From assembly GCF_024609245.1 (NCBI RefSeq), contig NZ_JANJYH010000003.1, forward strand, positions 389,166 through 453,165: a DNA stretch of 64,000 bases, written 5' to 3'. Of the stretch, positions 8,777 through 16,838 are shown in pieces. A program made the position numbers and the translations under genes. The DNA is from Haloarchaeobius sp. FL176. Lineage in GTDB: Archaea > Halobacteriota > Halobacteria > Halobacteriales > Natrialbaceae. The notes under the pieces are model-generated. The model did no database searches and was not told where the DNA came from. It saw nothing but the letters and a program-made list of their open reading frames with translations. The stretch's first letter is position 1, and every line of letters begins with the position of its first letter.

Positions 8777-9958
8777 CTACTTCGCGGTCGAGACTATCTT
8801 CACGACGTCGCCCTCCGCCAGCTCGTACGAGTCCGCGATCTCCCGCGAGCTGCGGGCGTCCACCGCGTGCAGGTAGCCGTCCCCGATGTCGGAGTGGACC
8901 GCGTACGCGAGGTCGACGGGAGTCGATCCCCGAGGCAACAGGAAGGCGTCAGGCAGCACGTTCCCCTTCGCGTCGGTCCACTTCGAGGCGTCCTGCACGG
9001 GGTAGGCCGTCAGGTGGTCGAGCAGGTCGTAGACGGCGTAGTCGAGAGCGGCCTGTACCCCCGTCCCGCCGTACTCCGCCATGGTGTCGCGCAGCCCGTC
9101 GAGCAGCTCGCGCTGGGCGTCGGACACCTCCCCGCGGATGTCGAAGGCGTCGTCGCCGGGGTCGTAGTCGACGGCACCGGCATCAGCGCCTTTCCGGAGC
9201 GCGAGCTCCCCCTGTGCCGTCGCCGGGATGACGGGCTTGTCGAGCGCGAGGAGGCGCTCGACGTTCTCGGCAGGGGCGACGTCGGCCTTGTTGGCGACGA
9301 CGACGATGGGCTTCGTGCGTCGGCGCACGTCGCGGGCGAGCGCCTCGCGGTCCTCGTCGGTCCAGGCCATCGGGTCCGAGGGGTAGTCCAGCCCGCGGAT
9401 GACGGCCTGTACGTCGGCCATGCTCGCGCCGAAGCCGGTGAGCATGTCGGCGAGCGCCTCGTCGAGGTCGAAGTCGGGCGAGCGGGACTTGCGCTCGACG
9501 GACTCCCAGTTGCGGTCGACGATGCCCGCCAGCCAGAGGTCCATCTCCTCCTCGATGAAGTCTACGTCGTCGAGCGGGTCGTGACTGCCAGCCTCGACTG
9601 GCTCGCCCTTCTCGTCGGTCGCGCCGGAGGCGTCGACGACGTTGATGATGACGTCCGCGTTCGTCAGCTCGTCGAGGAACTGGTTGCCGAGCCCCTTCCC
9701 CTCGTGCGCACCGGGGACGAGACCGGCCACGTCGAGCAGTTCCACGGGAACGTAGCGCTTGCCGTCGTGACAGTTGTCGTTCCCGCAGCGCTCGTCGCGG
9801 TCGAGACACGGACAGTCGGTCCGGACGTGGGTCACCCCCCGGTTCGCGTCGATGGTCGTGAAGGGGTAGTTGGCCACGTCGACCTCCGCCCGCGTCGCCG
9901 CCGAGTAGAACGTGGACTTGCCCGCGTTGGGCTTGCCCGCCAGCGCGATAGAGAGCAT
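8777..9958 (-). CDS. YchF-like Obg-family GTP/ATP-binding protein with TGS domain
   Basis: 393 residues. P-loop GKPNAGKST at 8-16, switch region '[16 protein letters not shown]', the G3 region '[20 protein letters not shown]', and G4 'VVANKAD'. Two Cys pairs ('[15 protein letters not shown]') in the inserted segment are typical of the archaeal branch. The C-terminal about 75 residues form the TGS domain ('[11 protein letters not shown]...[21 protein letters not shown]'). Known for the family: ribosome-associated, translation-linked nucleotide hydrolase. The insert may bind zinc. Confidence 0.92.
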   Translation of the reverse strand: MLSIALAGKPNAGKSTFYSAATRAEVDVANYPFTTIDANRGVTHVRTDCPCLDRDERCGNDNCHDGKRYVPVELLDVAGLVPGAHEGKGLGNQFLDELTNADVIINVVDASGATDEKGEPVEAGSHDPLDDVDFIEEEMDLWLAGIVDRNWESVERKSRSPDFDLDEALADMLTGFGASMADVQAVIRGLDYPSDPMAWTDEDREALARDVRRRTKPIVVVANKADVAPAENVERLLALDKPVIPATAQGELALRKGADAGAVDYDPGDDAFDIRGEVSDAQRELLDGLRDTMAEYGGTGVQAALDYAVYDLLDHLTAYPVQDASKWTDAKGNVLPDAFLLPRGSTPVDLAYAVHSDIGDGYLHAVDARSSREIADSYELAEGDVVKIVSTAK

Positions 9959-10123
9959 ACTGGGCGGCTACTCGCGCCGCGGGAAACTGCCTTTCGGTCG
10001 GTGAGACAGTTCGCATCAACCCCGTGACAGTACGAGACAGGTTGGCACGCACCGAGAGAACGCAACACGAAGCGGCGACAAGCCGAAACCTCCTAAAACC
10101 CTATCGTATGAACGGTTACACGT

Positions 10124-10653
10124 ATGAAACGACGCGACCTCCTCACCACGACGACGGCGACGCTGGCGACGCTGGGCCTCGCCGGCTGTGTCTCCACACT
10201 CGACACGGGTGGACCCGGCGGCCAGCCGACCGACCCGACCGAGACGGGGACGACACGCACCGACCCCCGTGCCGCACCGGAACTGAACATGGCCATCCAG
10301 ACCGCCGAAGAGACCTGGCGGAAGGCCGTCCACATGGACGGCGACGAGATCACCTCCGGCGCGACCGCCGCCGTCGAAGTCCGCGTCGACGGCGACCGGG
10401 TCCCCGTCGTCCCCGACGCCACATCGACCAGCAGCTTCGTCGGCACCACCGCCCTCGACGAGCGCGAGACGTTCACGTACTGGGTCGCCGACGACGACCA
10501 GGTGGGCGAGCGCCAGGCCGCCCCGTCGACTACCCCATCTCCGTCGGCAACAAGGTGTTCTTCGAGGCCGAAGCCGGCCAGACCGTCACCGTCGTCTGGG
10601 AGGGCGAGTTCGTCGAGCCCGAGGTGCTGTTAGAGACGACTATCGACGAGTAG
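10124..10653 (+). pseudogene. Predicted lipoprotein gene interrupted by a frameshift
   Basis: From the ATG at 10124 the frame gives a Tat-like lipoprotein signal with lipobox GLAGC (Cys22), a Thr/Pro linker, then 'AVEVRVDGDRVPVV...FTYWVADDDQVGERQ'. Near the C-run at 10521-10524 this frame turns into low-complexity Pro/Ser/Arg text, while the frame one base earlier continues sensibly as 'VDYPISVGNKVFFEAEAGQT' to a stop at 10653. One base missing (or two extra) in the CCCC tract would join them into one protein of about 176 residues. Either a true inactivation, phase variation at the tract, or a sequencing error. No family recognised. Confidence 0.7.
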
Positions 10654-10770
10654 CGGAACGAATCGAGAAGAACGCGTAGGCTTTCTATCGGAGACGTCGA
10701 GAGAGAATAGAATGGCAACTATAGATGGCGATCTGTACAGAGTAAACTCGACAGCTCGACGATAACTTTC

Positions 10771-11220
10771 CTACTCTAAGACCTGGTCGTAGACGACCAT
10801 CCGGATTATCTCGTAGTACCCGTTTCCAACTTTGATAGCAGTTGCCTCCGGTCTCTCTCCGTGCTCTTCCCGATATGGGTCACGCCCCATATTATCAATC
10901 TCTGCCAGGAGGGTCGAAAATCCACTAGCATCCGTACAAGTTTTGGCAATTTCATGCTGTACTTCGAATCGAACCATCAGTTGAGATTCTTCGGAGAGTC
11001 GTTCAAATTCGACTACTGCGATAGAATCGGCTACATCGTCCTTCCTTCCAGTCAGGTTTAGATAGCCGTCTGCCGATGACGACTCACACTCGTCCCCCGC
11101 AGTTAACCAGTCGGGGGGATTCTCTACAGGTTCAAGTGATTCCGACTGGCTGTCTGACGAGCAACCGCTACCCAAGACGGCAAGCGAAGTCATTGTTGCC
11201 AATAGACCTCTCCGTTGCAT
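10771..11220 (-). CDS. Predicted lipoprotein in an AT-richer patch
   Basis: 149 residues from the ATG at 11220. N-terminus MQRRGLLATM with lipobox VLGSGC (Cys20), then an acidic soluble domain with several cysteines (for example in 'GDECESSSADG' and 'AKTCTDASGF'). Base composition over about 10.66-11.42 kb is visibly lower in GC than its neighbours, and the codons use many A/T third positions (ATA, AAA, TTT), unlike the rest of the window. That suggests acquisition by transfer. No family recognised. Confidence 0.6.
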   Translation of the reverse strand: MQRRGLLATMTSLAVLGSGCSSDSQSESLEPVENPPDWLTAGDECESSSADGYLNLTGRKDDVADSIAVVEFERLSEESQLMVRFEVQHEIAKTCTDASGFSTLLAEIDNMGRDPYREEHGERPEATAIKVGNGYYEIIRMVVYDQVLE

Positions 11221-11426
11221 ACTATGGCGGTGCTCTACCTTGTACTGAAAAGATATGGGTCCGTGAGGTGGACGTTTCATCTGCAACGCGGTCTATGAGT
11301 AGACACTACCCTGGTTCTCTCGCGTTGGTTGGTTGTGAAGGTGACGCTGTATTCAGGGTGAAAACTACGCTTTCGACGATTGGACGGACTCTACGAAACC
11401 GCTGAGGAACTACCCGAGGTCGCGCG

Positions 11427-12281
11427 TTACTCTACGTCCCGCCGCGCGATGCCCTGCATCGTGATGTTGCCGCGGGCGCGCATCGTCCCGTCGACCTCCG
11501 CGCCTTTCGATATTTCGAGGTCCGAACAGGAGACGTCGCCGAGGACGAGCGCGCCGGGGGCGATGCGGACCTCGCCCTTGCGCGTGGTCACGTCGCCGTG
11601 GACGCGGGTTCCCTCGCCGATGTAGATGTCGTGCTTCGCGCGCAGGCTGCCGAAGATGTTGCAGTCCTGACCGACCTCGATGGACTCCGCGCGGATGTTG
11701 CCGTGGAGCCGGCAGTCGTCGCCGACCGTCGCGGGCGTCGAGACGCGCCACGCGTCGTCGCTCACCGTCGCGCCCCGTGGGATGATGAGCGGCGGCTCCT
11801 CGGGGTCCTCCTCGTCGGACAGTTCGTTCACCAGGTTCTCTGCGGCCTCCTCCTCCCCGAGCAGCATCAGCTGCTTGAGGTAGACGAACAGGAAGACGAT
11901 CGTCGGCATCGGGTTCCGGATGACGATCCAGCCGTTGGCCTCGAAGCCGTCCTCGATGTCCACGTCGTCGCCGACGTCGAGGTCACCCGAGACCATGAGC
12001 TGGCCGCCGATGTGGGTCCGCTCGCCGATGAACGCGTCGCGGCCGACGAGGACGTTCCCGGCCACGTCCGACCACATGTCGAGGCGGCAGTCCGCCTCTG
12101 CTTCGACGCCACCGCCGATGCGGACTCCCTCGCCCGCGAGGACGTTCCGTCCCCGGATGCCGAACTCGACGGTCGAGCGACCGCCCATGAGCACGTCGCC
12201 GTCGGTCACGAGGTCGTGCTCCTCCACCGTCGTCCCGTCGGGAATGGAGAGTTCGTCGAGTGGGTCCGTACTCAGCGACAC
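11427..12281 (-). CDS. Bactofilin/polymer-forming cytoskeletal family protein (halofilin-like)
   Basis: 284 residues made of repeated short strands with Gly and hydrophobic spacing ('VGRDAFIGERTHIGGQLMVS', 'GDDCRLHGNIRAESIEVGQD'), the right-handed beta-helix of bactofilins. Two beta-helical blocks (about 25-120 and 165-284) are split by a hydrophobic helix at about 121-142 ('MPTIVFLFVYLKQLMLL') and an acidic linker. Known: bactofilins polymerise without nucleotide, and archaeal homologues (halofilins) contribute to cell shape in Haloferax. The internal helix could anchor the filament to the membrane. The gene stands alone on its strand. Confidence 0.82.
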   Translation of the reverse strand: MSLSTDPLDELSIPDGTTVEEHDLVTDGDVLMGGRSTVEFGIRGRNVLAGEGVRIGGGVEAEADCRLDMWSDVAGNVLVGRDAFIGERTHIGGQLMVSGDLDVGDDVDIEDGFEANGWIVIRNPMPTIVFLFVYLKQLMLLGEEEAAENLVNELSDEEDPEEPPLIIPRGATVSDDAWRVSTPATVGDDCRLHGNIRAESIEVGQDCNIFGSLRAKHDIYIGEGTRVHGDVTTRKGEVRIAPGALVLGDVSCSDLEISKGAEVDGTMRARGNITMQGIARRDVE

Positions 12282-12384
12282 ACAGCCGTATCGGCTCTAC
12301 GGCCTCTTAAACCCCGTGTCCGCGTCTGACGCCCGTCAGACGCGCTTCTGTGGGTTTTTACCGTCGGGTCACCTCCGTCCGAAC

Positions 12385-12579
12385 ATGACAACACTCTCGT
12401 TCGACGACGACGGCTGCGACGTAGTGTACGAAGGCACCGAGTTCCGACTCGAGAGCGCGCTCATCGAGGAAGCCACAGGCAAGGACTACCGCGACGTGAC
12501 GGACCACGAGGTGCTCCAGATGGTCGAGGAGAACCCCGACCTGCGGGGCGAGCCGCGGCGCCTCGGTGACATCATCTGA
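12385..12579 (+). CDS. DUF5800 family small protein
   Basis: 64 residues, acidic. The start MTTLSFDDDG and the body 'VVYEGTEFRLESALIEEATG...VTDHEVLQMVEENPDLRGEPRR' match the haloarchaeal DUF5800 family as I remember it. The ATG at 12385 lies after a short T-rich segment (TGGGTTTTTA, 12351-12360) at the right distance for a leaderless start. Function unknown. Confidence 0.7.
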   Translation: MTTLSFDDDGCDVVYEGTEFRLESALIEEATGKDYRDVTDHEVLQMVEENPDLRGEPRRLGDII

Positions 12580-12664
12580 CCCTCGCACTCAGGGCGGCTC
12601 CGTAGTGCCAGGCCCCGTAAACGATGCTACACCTTTACACAGCTTGAACAGCAATCACTGTTGG

Positions 12665-12910
12665 ATGCGAAAACAAGAACTCCTCCACGTACACCAGCTG
12701 TTGAGCCTGGTGCGTCGAGACATCGAGACGGGGGAGTCGGTGCCGCCGGACGCGTTCACGGCGTACGACGCACTCGGCGTGAGCCCGAACGCGTGCAACC
12801 GGAACAAACGAGACCACGAAGCAGCCATCCACCGCCTGCTCGCCGGCATCGAGACCGCCATCGAGGCGCGCACCGAAGACGAACCCAGCGACCCGCCGCT
12901 GGTCCACTAG
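12665..12910 (+). CDS. UPF0058 family protein
   Basis: 81 residues from the ATG at 12665. The text 'MRKQELLHVHQLLSLVRRDI' and 'LGVSPNACNRNKRDHEAAIH' is characteristic of UPF0058, small helical archaeal proteins with conserved His/Cys that may bind metal. Function unknown. The end of the gene, including its stop codon, lies inside the first copy of a 55-bp tandem duplication. Confidence 0.85.
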   Translation: MRKQELLHVHQLLSLVRRDIETGESVPPDAFTAYDALGVSPNACNRNKRDHEAAIHRLLAGIETAIEARTEDEPSDPPLVH

Positions 12911-13011
12911 GCAGACCTCCTCCGTTCGTCGGACCCCCTCCCGAGAGCCGCCGCTGGTCCACTAGGCAGACCTCCTCCGTTCGTCGGACCCCCTCCCGAG
13001 AGCCGCCGCTG
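12893..13011. repeat. Perfect 55-bp tandem duplication plus 9-bp third partial copy
   Basis: The unit beginning CCGCCGCTGGTCCACTAG at 12893 is repeated without mismatch at 12948, and its first nine bases recur at 13003. Copy 1 contains the last codons and stop of the UPF0058 gene. Copy 2 is non-coding because 55 is not a multiple of three. The 9-base CCGCCGCTG bordering each unit suggests slippage or unequal exchange. Confidence 0.95.
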
Positions 13012-13014
13012 CCC

Positions 13015-14229
13015 TCACCTGCCTGTCCCACCCGCGGCCGCCGTCAGGTGGAACGCCACGCAGGCAGCGAGACAGCACAGCAGGCCGTACGTCGCCGGTG
13101 CCGCGAGCGTCAGCACCGGGCGGAGCGCGGCAGCGAGCAGTCCACCGACGGCGGGCACGGCCCCCGCAGCCGCGACGAACTCCCCGCCGGCGTACACCGT
13201 CGTCGACAGCGCGGCCCCCACGAGGAACAGCTGTCGGACCCGGCCCCCCGGAAACGCGTACACCAGGGCGAACAGTGGGAAGAGGACGAGTCCGACGTAC
13301 ACCTGGTACGACGGGAAGCCGAGCAGCATCGCGACGAGCGTCGCGAACCACGCGGTGAGCCGCCGGTCCGGCGTCGAGACGTCCCGGTAACAGACCGCGA
13401 GCGCCGGCAACAGCACCGCGGCGGCGAAGCCGTATCGGGCCAGGCTGCCCCCGCCGACGAGGTGCGAGCCAGCCCGGTGCAGCGTCAGGTACGTCTCCGT
13501 CGCCGGGAGCCCACCCGCGAACACCCCGACGCCGGTCCGCTCCGACAGGGCGACCTCGACGTACGTCGCGACGAGGTCCGGCCCGAGCAGCACCGCCCCG
13601 AGCAGGTGCAGCCCGACCCCGACGCCGACCGCCGCCGCGACCCCCCGCCACGCCCGCCGCCGGAGCAGCCACGCGCCGACGACAACCGGGAACAGCTTCA
13701 TGAACGCCGGCAGCGCCAGTGCCGCGCCCGCCAGCGTCTCCCGCTCGTGCTCCAGCGCGAGGAACCCGACCGCCAGCGCCAGCGCCAGGAACACGTTCAC
13801 CTGCGAGAAAAACAGCGACGCGCCACGGTAGCCCGACACCGTACACGCCGCCGCGAGCAGTCCAACGTCCACCCGAGACACTGCGACGCCACGCTCGCGA
13901 AGGTAGCGGACGATCACCCCGGCGAGCGCGAGCCCAGCCGCGACGTTCAGGCCCGTGAACGCCACGAGCGCGACCGACTCGGGCACGACCGCAAAGGGGA
14001 CGAACAGCAGGACAGCAACCGGCGGGTAGAGGAACGTGAACTCGGGGGCGCGGGCCGGCGAGACCCCGTACAGCGCCCCGCCCGAGAGCCACGCGTCGGC
14101 GGCTGTCCGGTACACCGCGAGGTCGAGTCCGATGTCTCCCGGGCGTTTCAGCCAGAGCGAGCCGAGCATGACGCAGCCGACGACGACCGCCGAGAGCAGC
14201 ACCAGCCGTGGGGCCGTACGCCGGTCCAT
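13015..14229 (-). CDS. GT87-like (DUF2029) membrane glycosyltransferase
   Basis: 404 residues with about ten hydrophobic helices. The first extracytoplasmic loop carries 'DIGLDLAVYRTAADAWLSGG' and 'YGVSPARAPEFTFLYPPVAVLL', the Asp-Tyr and 'F.YPP' pattern of the GT87/DUF2029 polyprenol-phosphate-mannose-dependent transferases. It would add a sugar from a lipid-linked donor on the outer face of the membrane. Acceptor unknown. It follows the HNH gene with a single-base gap, so the two probably share a transcript. Very GC-rich codons, as in its neighbours. Confidence 0.75.
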   Translation of the reverse strand: MDRRTAPRLVLLSAVVVGCVMLGSLWLKRPGDIGLDLAVYRTAADAWLSGGALYGVSPARAPEFTFLYPPVAVLLFVPFAVVPESVALVAFTGLNVAAGLALAGVIVRYLRERGVAVSRVDVGLLAAACTVSGYRGASLFFSQVNVFLALALAVGFLALEHERETLAGAALALPAFMKLFPVVVGAWLLRRRAWRGVAAAVGVGVGLHLLGAVLLGPDLVATYVEVALSERTGVGVFAGGLPATETYLTLHRAGSHLVGGGSLARYGFAAAVLLPALAVCYRDVSTPDRRLTAWFATLVAMLLGFPSYQVYVGLVLFPLFALVYAFPGGRVRQLFLVGAALSTTVYAGGEFVAAAGAVPAVGGLLAAALRPVLTLAAPATYGLLCCLAACVAFHLTAAAGGTGR

Positions 14230-14230
14230 C

Positions 14231-14809
14231 TCAGTCCCCGTCGCTGGAGGGCCCACCCCGCCGGTCGTCGCCCTCGTTGTCGTCCCCCGACCGCCGCTCC
14301 CGCGCGGTGTCGAACGACAGCTCGCGCTGCTCCCGGCTCCGGCGCTCTTCCAGCGCCGCAATGGCCGCCGGGTCCGGGTTCGCGTCGTCCGTCACCCGCG
14401 CCCACGAGTCGTGCACCTTCGCGTGGCACCACCGGCAGAGGCACACCGTGATCTCGTGGCTCACCTCTTGCCCCGCGTCGGCGTAGGAGAGGTGGTGCTC
14501 CTCCAGTAGCGGCCGCTCGTCGTCGAGTTGCATCGGTTTGCCCTCCAGCCCGCACCGTGCGCACTCCCGGTCCGTCGCCGTCGCGCGGAAGTGCGGGCAG
14601 TCGTCCCAGTCCCAGTCCGGCCCCGCGTCGTCGCTGACGACGGGGCACGCGAACTCGTCGGCGCGGCGCTCTCGGGCGAACTCGGGGTCGTGCTGGGGGT
14701 GCTCGAACGCGTACCGGCAGGTGCCCTCGCCCGTGAGGTGGTCGCACAGGGTGGCGTGCTCGTACGGGTCGTCCACCCCCACGGAGGTCCCCGTCGGCGT
14801 CTTCTCCAT
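14231..14809 (-). CDS. HNH endonuclease-like zinc protein
   Basis: 192 residues. A Cys pair C83-x2-C86, then the His-His box in 'LLEEHHLSYADAG' (105-106), then CLCRWCHAKVHD (Cys125, Cys128, His129, His133) form a canonical HNH zinc/beta-beta-metal fold. Extra cysteines in the N-terminal half (residues 22, 31, 55, 71) may bind another zinc. Haloarchaeal proteins of this kind carry the name DUF7097 as far as I recall. No methylase or mobile gene is adjacent, so restriction is not indicated. The C-terminus is charged and disordered. Confidence 0.72.
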   Translation of the reverse strand: MEKTPTGTSVGVDDPYEHATLCDHLTGEGTCRYAFEHPQHDPEFARERRADEFACPVVSDDAGPDWDWDDCPHFRATATDRECARCGLEGKPMQLDDERPLLEEHHLSYADAGQEVSHEITVCLCRWCHAKVHDSWARVTDDANPDPAAIAALEERRSREQRELSFDTARERRSGDDNEGDDRRGGPSSDGD

Positions 14810-14915
14810 CGAGAAGGGGTTGGACGGTGTGGGATTTGAAACGTCGGGTTGTCCGACGGTGCGTTGCCTGCAAGCCGGGAAAACGGCTAAACCACCTCGA
14901 CTGCTAGATGATACC

Positions 14916-16061
14916 ATGCACGAATCTGCGGCAGACCCCTGGAGTGCGACCGCACTCGACGTGAAGCGGCGGCTCACGTCGCTCCGCGAATCGGGCGAGG
15001 CGGGCGCGGTGGCGACGGTGGTCGACGTCGAGGGGTCGGCGTACCGCCGGCCGGGGGCGAAGATGGTACTGACGCCCGAGGGCGACCACCTCGGCGGCAT
15101 CACCGCGGGCTGTCTGGAGGGGCCGGTCGTCGACCTCGCGGGCCGGGTGTTCGAGTCGGGCGAGCCGGTCAGCGAGACGTTCGACCTGATGGACGACGAG
15201 GAGTGGGGGCTCGGGCTGGGCTGCAACGGCGTCATCGACGTGCTGGTCGAGCCGGTCGACGACTCGTGGGACCCGGTGCTCGCGGCGCTCGACGCGGGCG
15301 ACTCGGTGGCGACGGTGACCGCCGTGGACGGCGACGCGCCGCTCGGTGCGCGCGCCGTGGTCGAGACCGACGGCTCGGTCACCACGCCGTCGGACCGGCC
15401 CGGACTCCCGGATGCGGTCGTCGCGGCGATCCGCGACGAGGCCGTCGACTGCGCGAAGACGGGCACTTGGATTGCCCGCACCGTCTCGACCGAGGATGGC
15501 GACGTGACGGTGTTCGTCGACGGCGTCGAGCCGGCACCGAAGATGCTCGTCTTCGGCGGGCAGCCCGACACCGGGCCGGTCTCGAACCTCGCCCGGCACG
15601 TCGGCTTCGCGGTGACCGTCGCGACCGCCCGCGGCGGCCACGCCGACCCGGAGCGGTTTCCCGCGGCCGACGAGGTGGTGTCGCTGCGGCCCGCTGACCT
15701 CGGCGAGCACGCCGACGAGCGGACCGCGGTCGTGCTGATGAGCCACAACAAGCTCGACGACGAGCTCGCGCTCGCGTCGGCGCTGGAGACGGACGCGCCC
15801 TACGTCGGGCTGATGGGCCCGCGAGAGCGCTTCGAGGAGATCCGCGAGGAGCTCGCCGCCGACGGGGTCGAGTTCACCGAGGAGCAGCTGGCCCGCGTCG
15901 CCACGCCCGTCGGCCTCGACGTCGGGGGCGGCGAGCCGGTCCAGATCGCCCTCAGCATCGTCAGCGAGGCGCTCGCCGTGCTGAACGGGCGGGACGGTGG
16001 CCGGCTCCGCGGCCGCGAGGGAGCCATCCACGGCGAGCGGGAGATAATCGTCGACGACTGA
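14916..16061 (+). CDS. XdhC/CoxI family molybdoenzyme maturation protein
   Basis: 381 residues. N-terminal XdhC_CoxI domain ('ATVVDVEGSAYRRPGAKM' and 'GGITAGCLEGPVVDLA') with the conserved Cys of 'AGCLEG', a middle variable part, then a C-terminal Rossmann domain ('MLVFGGQPDTGPVSNLARHV...VVLMSHNKLDDELAL...YVGLMGPRERFEEI'). Known role: binding the molybdenum cofactor and helping insert the essential terminal sulfur before the cofactor is loaded into xanthine-dehydrogenase-family enzymes. It lies about 2.4 kb from the 2Fe-2S and molybdopterin subunit genes, in keeping with that role. Confidence 0.9.
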   Translation: MHESAADPWSATALDVKRRLTSLRESGEAGAVATVVDVEGSAYRRPGAKMVLTPEGDHLGGITAGCLEGPVVDLAGRVFESGEPVSETFDLMDDEEWGLGLGCNGVIDVLVEPVDDSWDPVLAALDAGDSVATVTAVDGDAPLGARAVVETDGSVTTPSDRPGLPDAVVAAIRDEAVDCAKTGTWIARTVSTEDGDVTVFVDGVEPAPKMLVFGGQPDTGPVSNLARHVGFAVTVATARGGHADPERFPAADEVVSLRPADLGEHADERTAVVLMSHNKLDDELALASALETDAPYVGLMGPRERFEEIREELAADGVEFTEEQLARVATPVGLDVGGGEPVQIALSIVSEALAVLNGRDGGRLRGREGAIHGEREIIVDD

Positions 16062-16132
16062 GCTGTCGGCACTGCTGCGTGAGCGTGAACTCGCGCCCGG
16101 AACCACTGAGGTTGCTACGGCCGTAACGTACC

Positions 16133-16225
16133 ACCGAGGCCGTCGAGACGTTCTCCCTCGCCGAAGCCGCCTCCCACGCGATGGAGACCGACGAGGGTCG
16201 GTACCGGGCCGTCGTCGTGTCGTAG
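16133..16225 (+). pseudogene. C-terminal remnant of a zinc-type alcohol dehydrogenase (MDR)
   Basis: In one open frame ending at TAG 16223-16225 the 168-base gap between the XdhC and MocA-like genes reads 'TEAVETFSLAEAASHAMETDEGRYRAVVVS', shown here in two halves: TEAVETFSLAEAASH and AMETDEGRYRAVVVS. This has the form of the last 30 residues of medium-chain dehydrogenases (F-x-L-x-E-A-x-x-A...). No start or dehydrogenase body precedes it. Assignment is from motif shape only. Confidence 0.4.
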
Positions 16226-16230
16226 GGAGG

Positions 16231-16833
16231 CTACTCCGCACACCGTTCTGCCAGCGTTCGCATGTCGTCCTCGGTGTCGATGTCCAGGTGGATACCGGGG
16301 TCCTCGACCGCCACGCGCTCGACCGGATAGCTGTCGAACAGCGCCCGGCCGCCCCGGTCGCCCCCGACGGCCTGCAGCGCGTCGAAGTGCGCCGCACCGA
16401 ACAGCACCGGGTTCCCGCGCCGACCCTCGTTCGTCGGGACGACGATGTCGCTCCCGGTGCGCTGGAAGGCGTCGACGAGCGCAGCCACGGTGCCGGCGTC
16501 GACGCAGGGCATGTCCCCCAGCGCGAGGACGGCCGCGTCAGCGCCGCGGTCGGCGGCCGCTCGCGCACCGCGGGCGACCGTCGTCGCCTGGCCGTCGGCG
16601 TACGCAGGGTTGTGGACCGTCTCGATGTCGGGCGGCAACGCCGCCGCGACGCGCTCGCGCTCGTCGCCGAGTACCGCGACGACGCCGTCGAGGTTCGCGT
16701 CGAGGAGCGGCCGCGCTGCGTGGCGGACCAGCGGCTCGCCGTCGAGTTCGGCCAGGAGCTTCTGGTCGTCGCCAAAGCGCGAGGCGGTGCCAGCCGCGAG
16801 GAGGACGCCGACGACGGAGCTGGGGACACTCAC
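16231..16833 (-). CDS. MocA/MobA-like molybdenum cofactor nucleotidyltransferase
   Basis: 200 residues from a GTG at 16833, 5 bases after the upstream hydantoinase stop. The nucleotide-binding signature LLAAGTASRFGDDQKLL is at the N-terminus and the metal-binding motif 'LALGDMPCVDAGT' in the middle; 'GNPVLFG' follows. These are the marks of CTP:molybdopterin cytidylyltransferase (MocA) and related nucleotidyltransferases. The cytidylated cofactor is what bacterial xanthine-dehydrogenase-family enzymes use, so its position beside these genes fits. MobA activity (GTP) cannot be excluded. Confidence 0.82.
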   Translation of the reverse strand: MSVPSSVVGVLLAAGTASRFGDDQKLLAELDGEPLVRHAARPLLDANLDGVVAVLGDERERVAAALPPDIETVHNPAYADGQATTVARGARAAADRGADAAVLALGDMPCVDAGTVAALVDAFQRTGSDIVVPTNEGRRGNPVLFGAAHFDALQAVGGDRGGRALFDSYPVERVAVEDPGIHLDIDTEDDMRTLAERCAE

Positions 16834-16838
16834 GCCGC

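Noticed and set aside
14231..14809. HNH protein as part of a restriction or mobile element
   Set aside because: There is no methyltransferase, specificity subunit, transposase or integrase beside it; the adjacent gene is a membrane glycosyltransferase.
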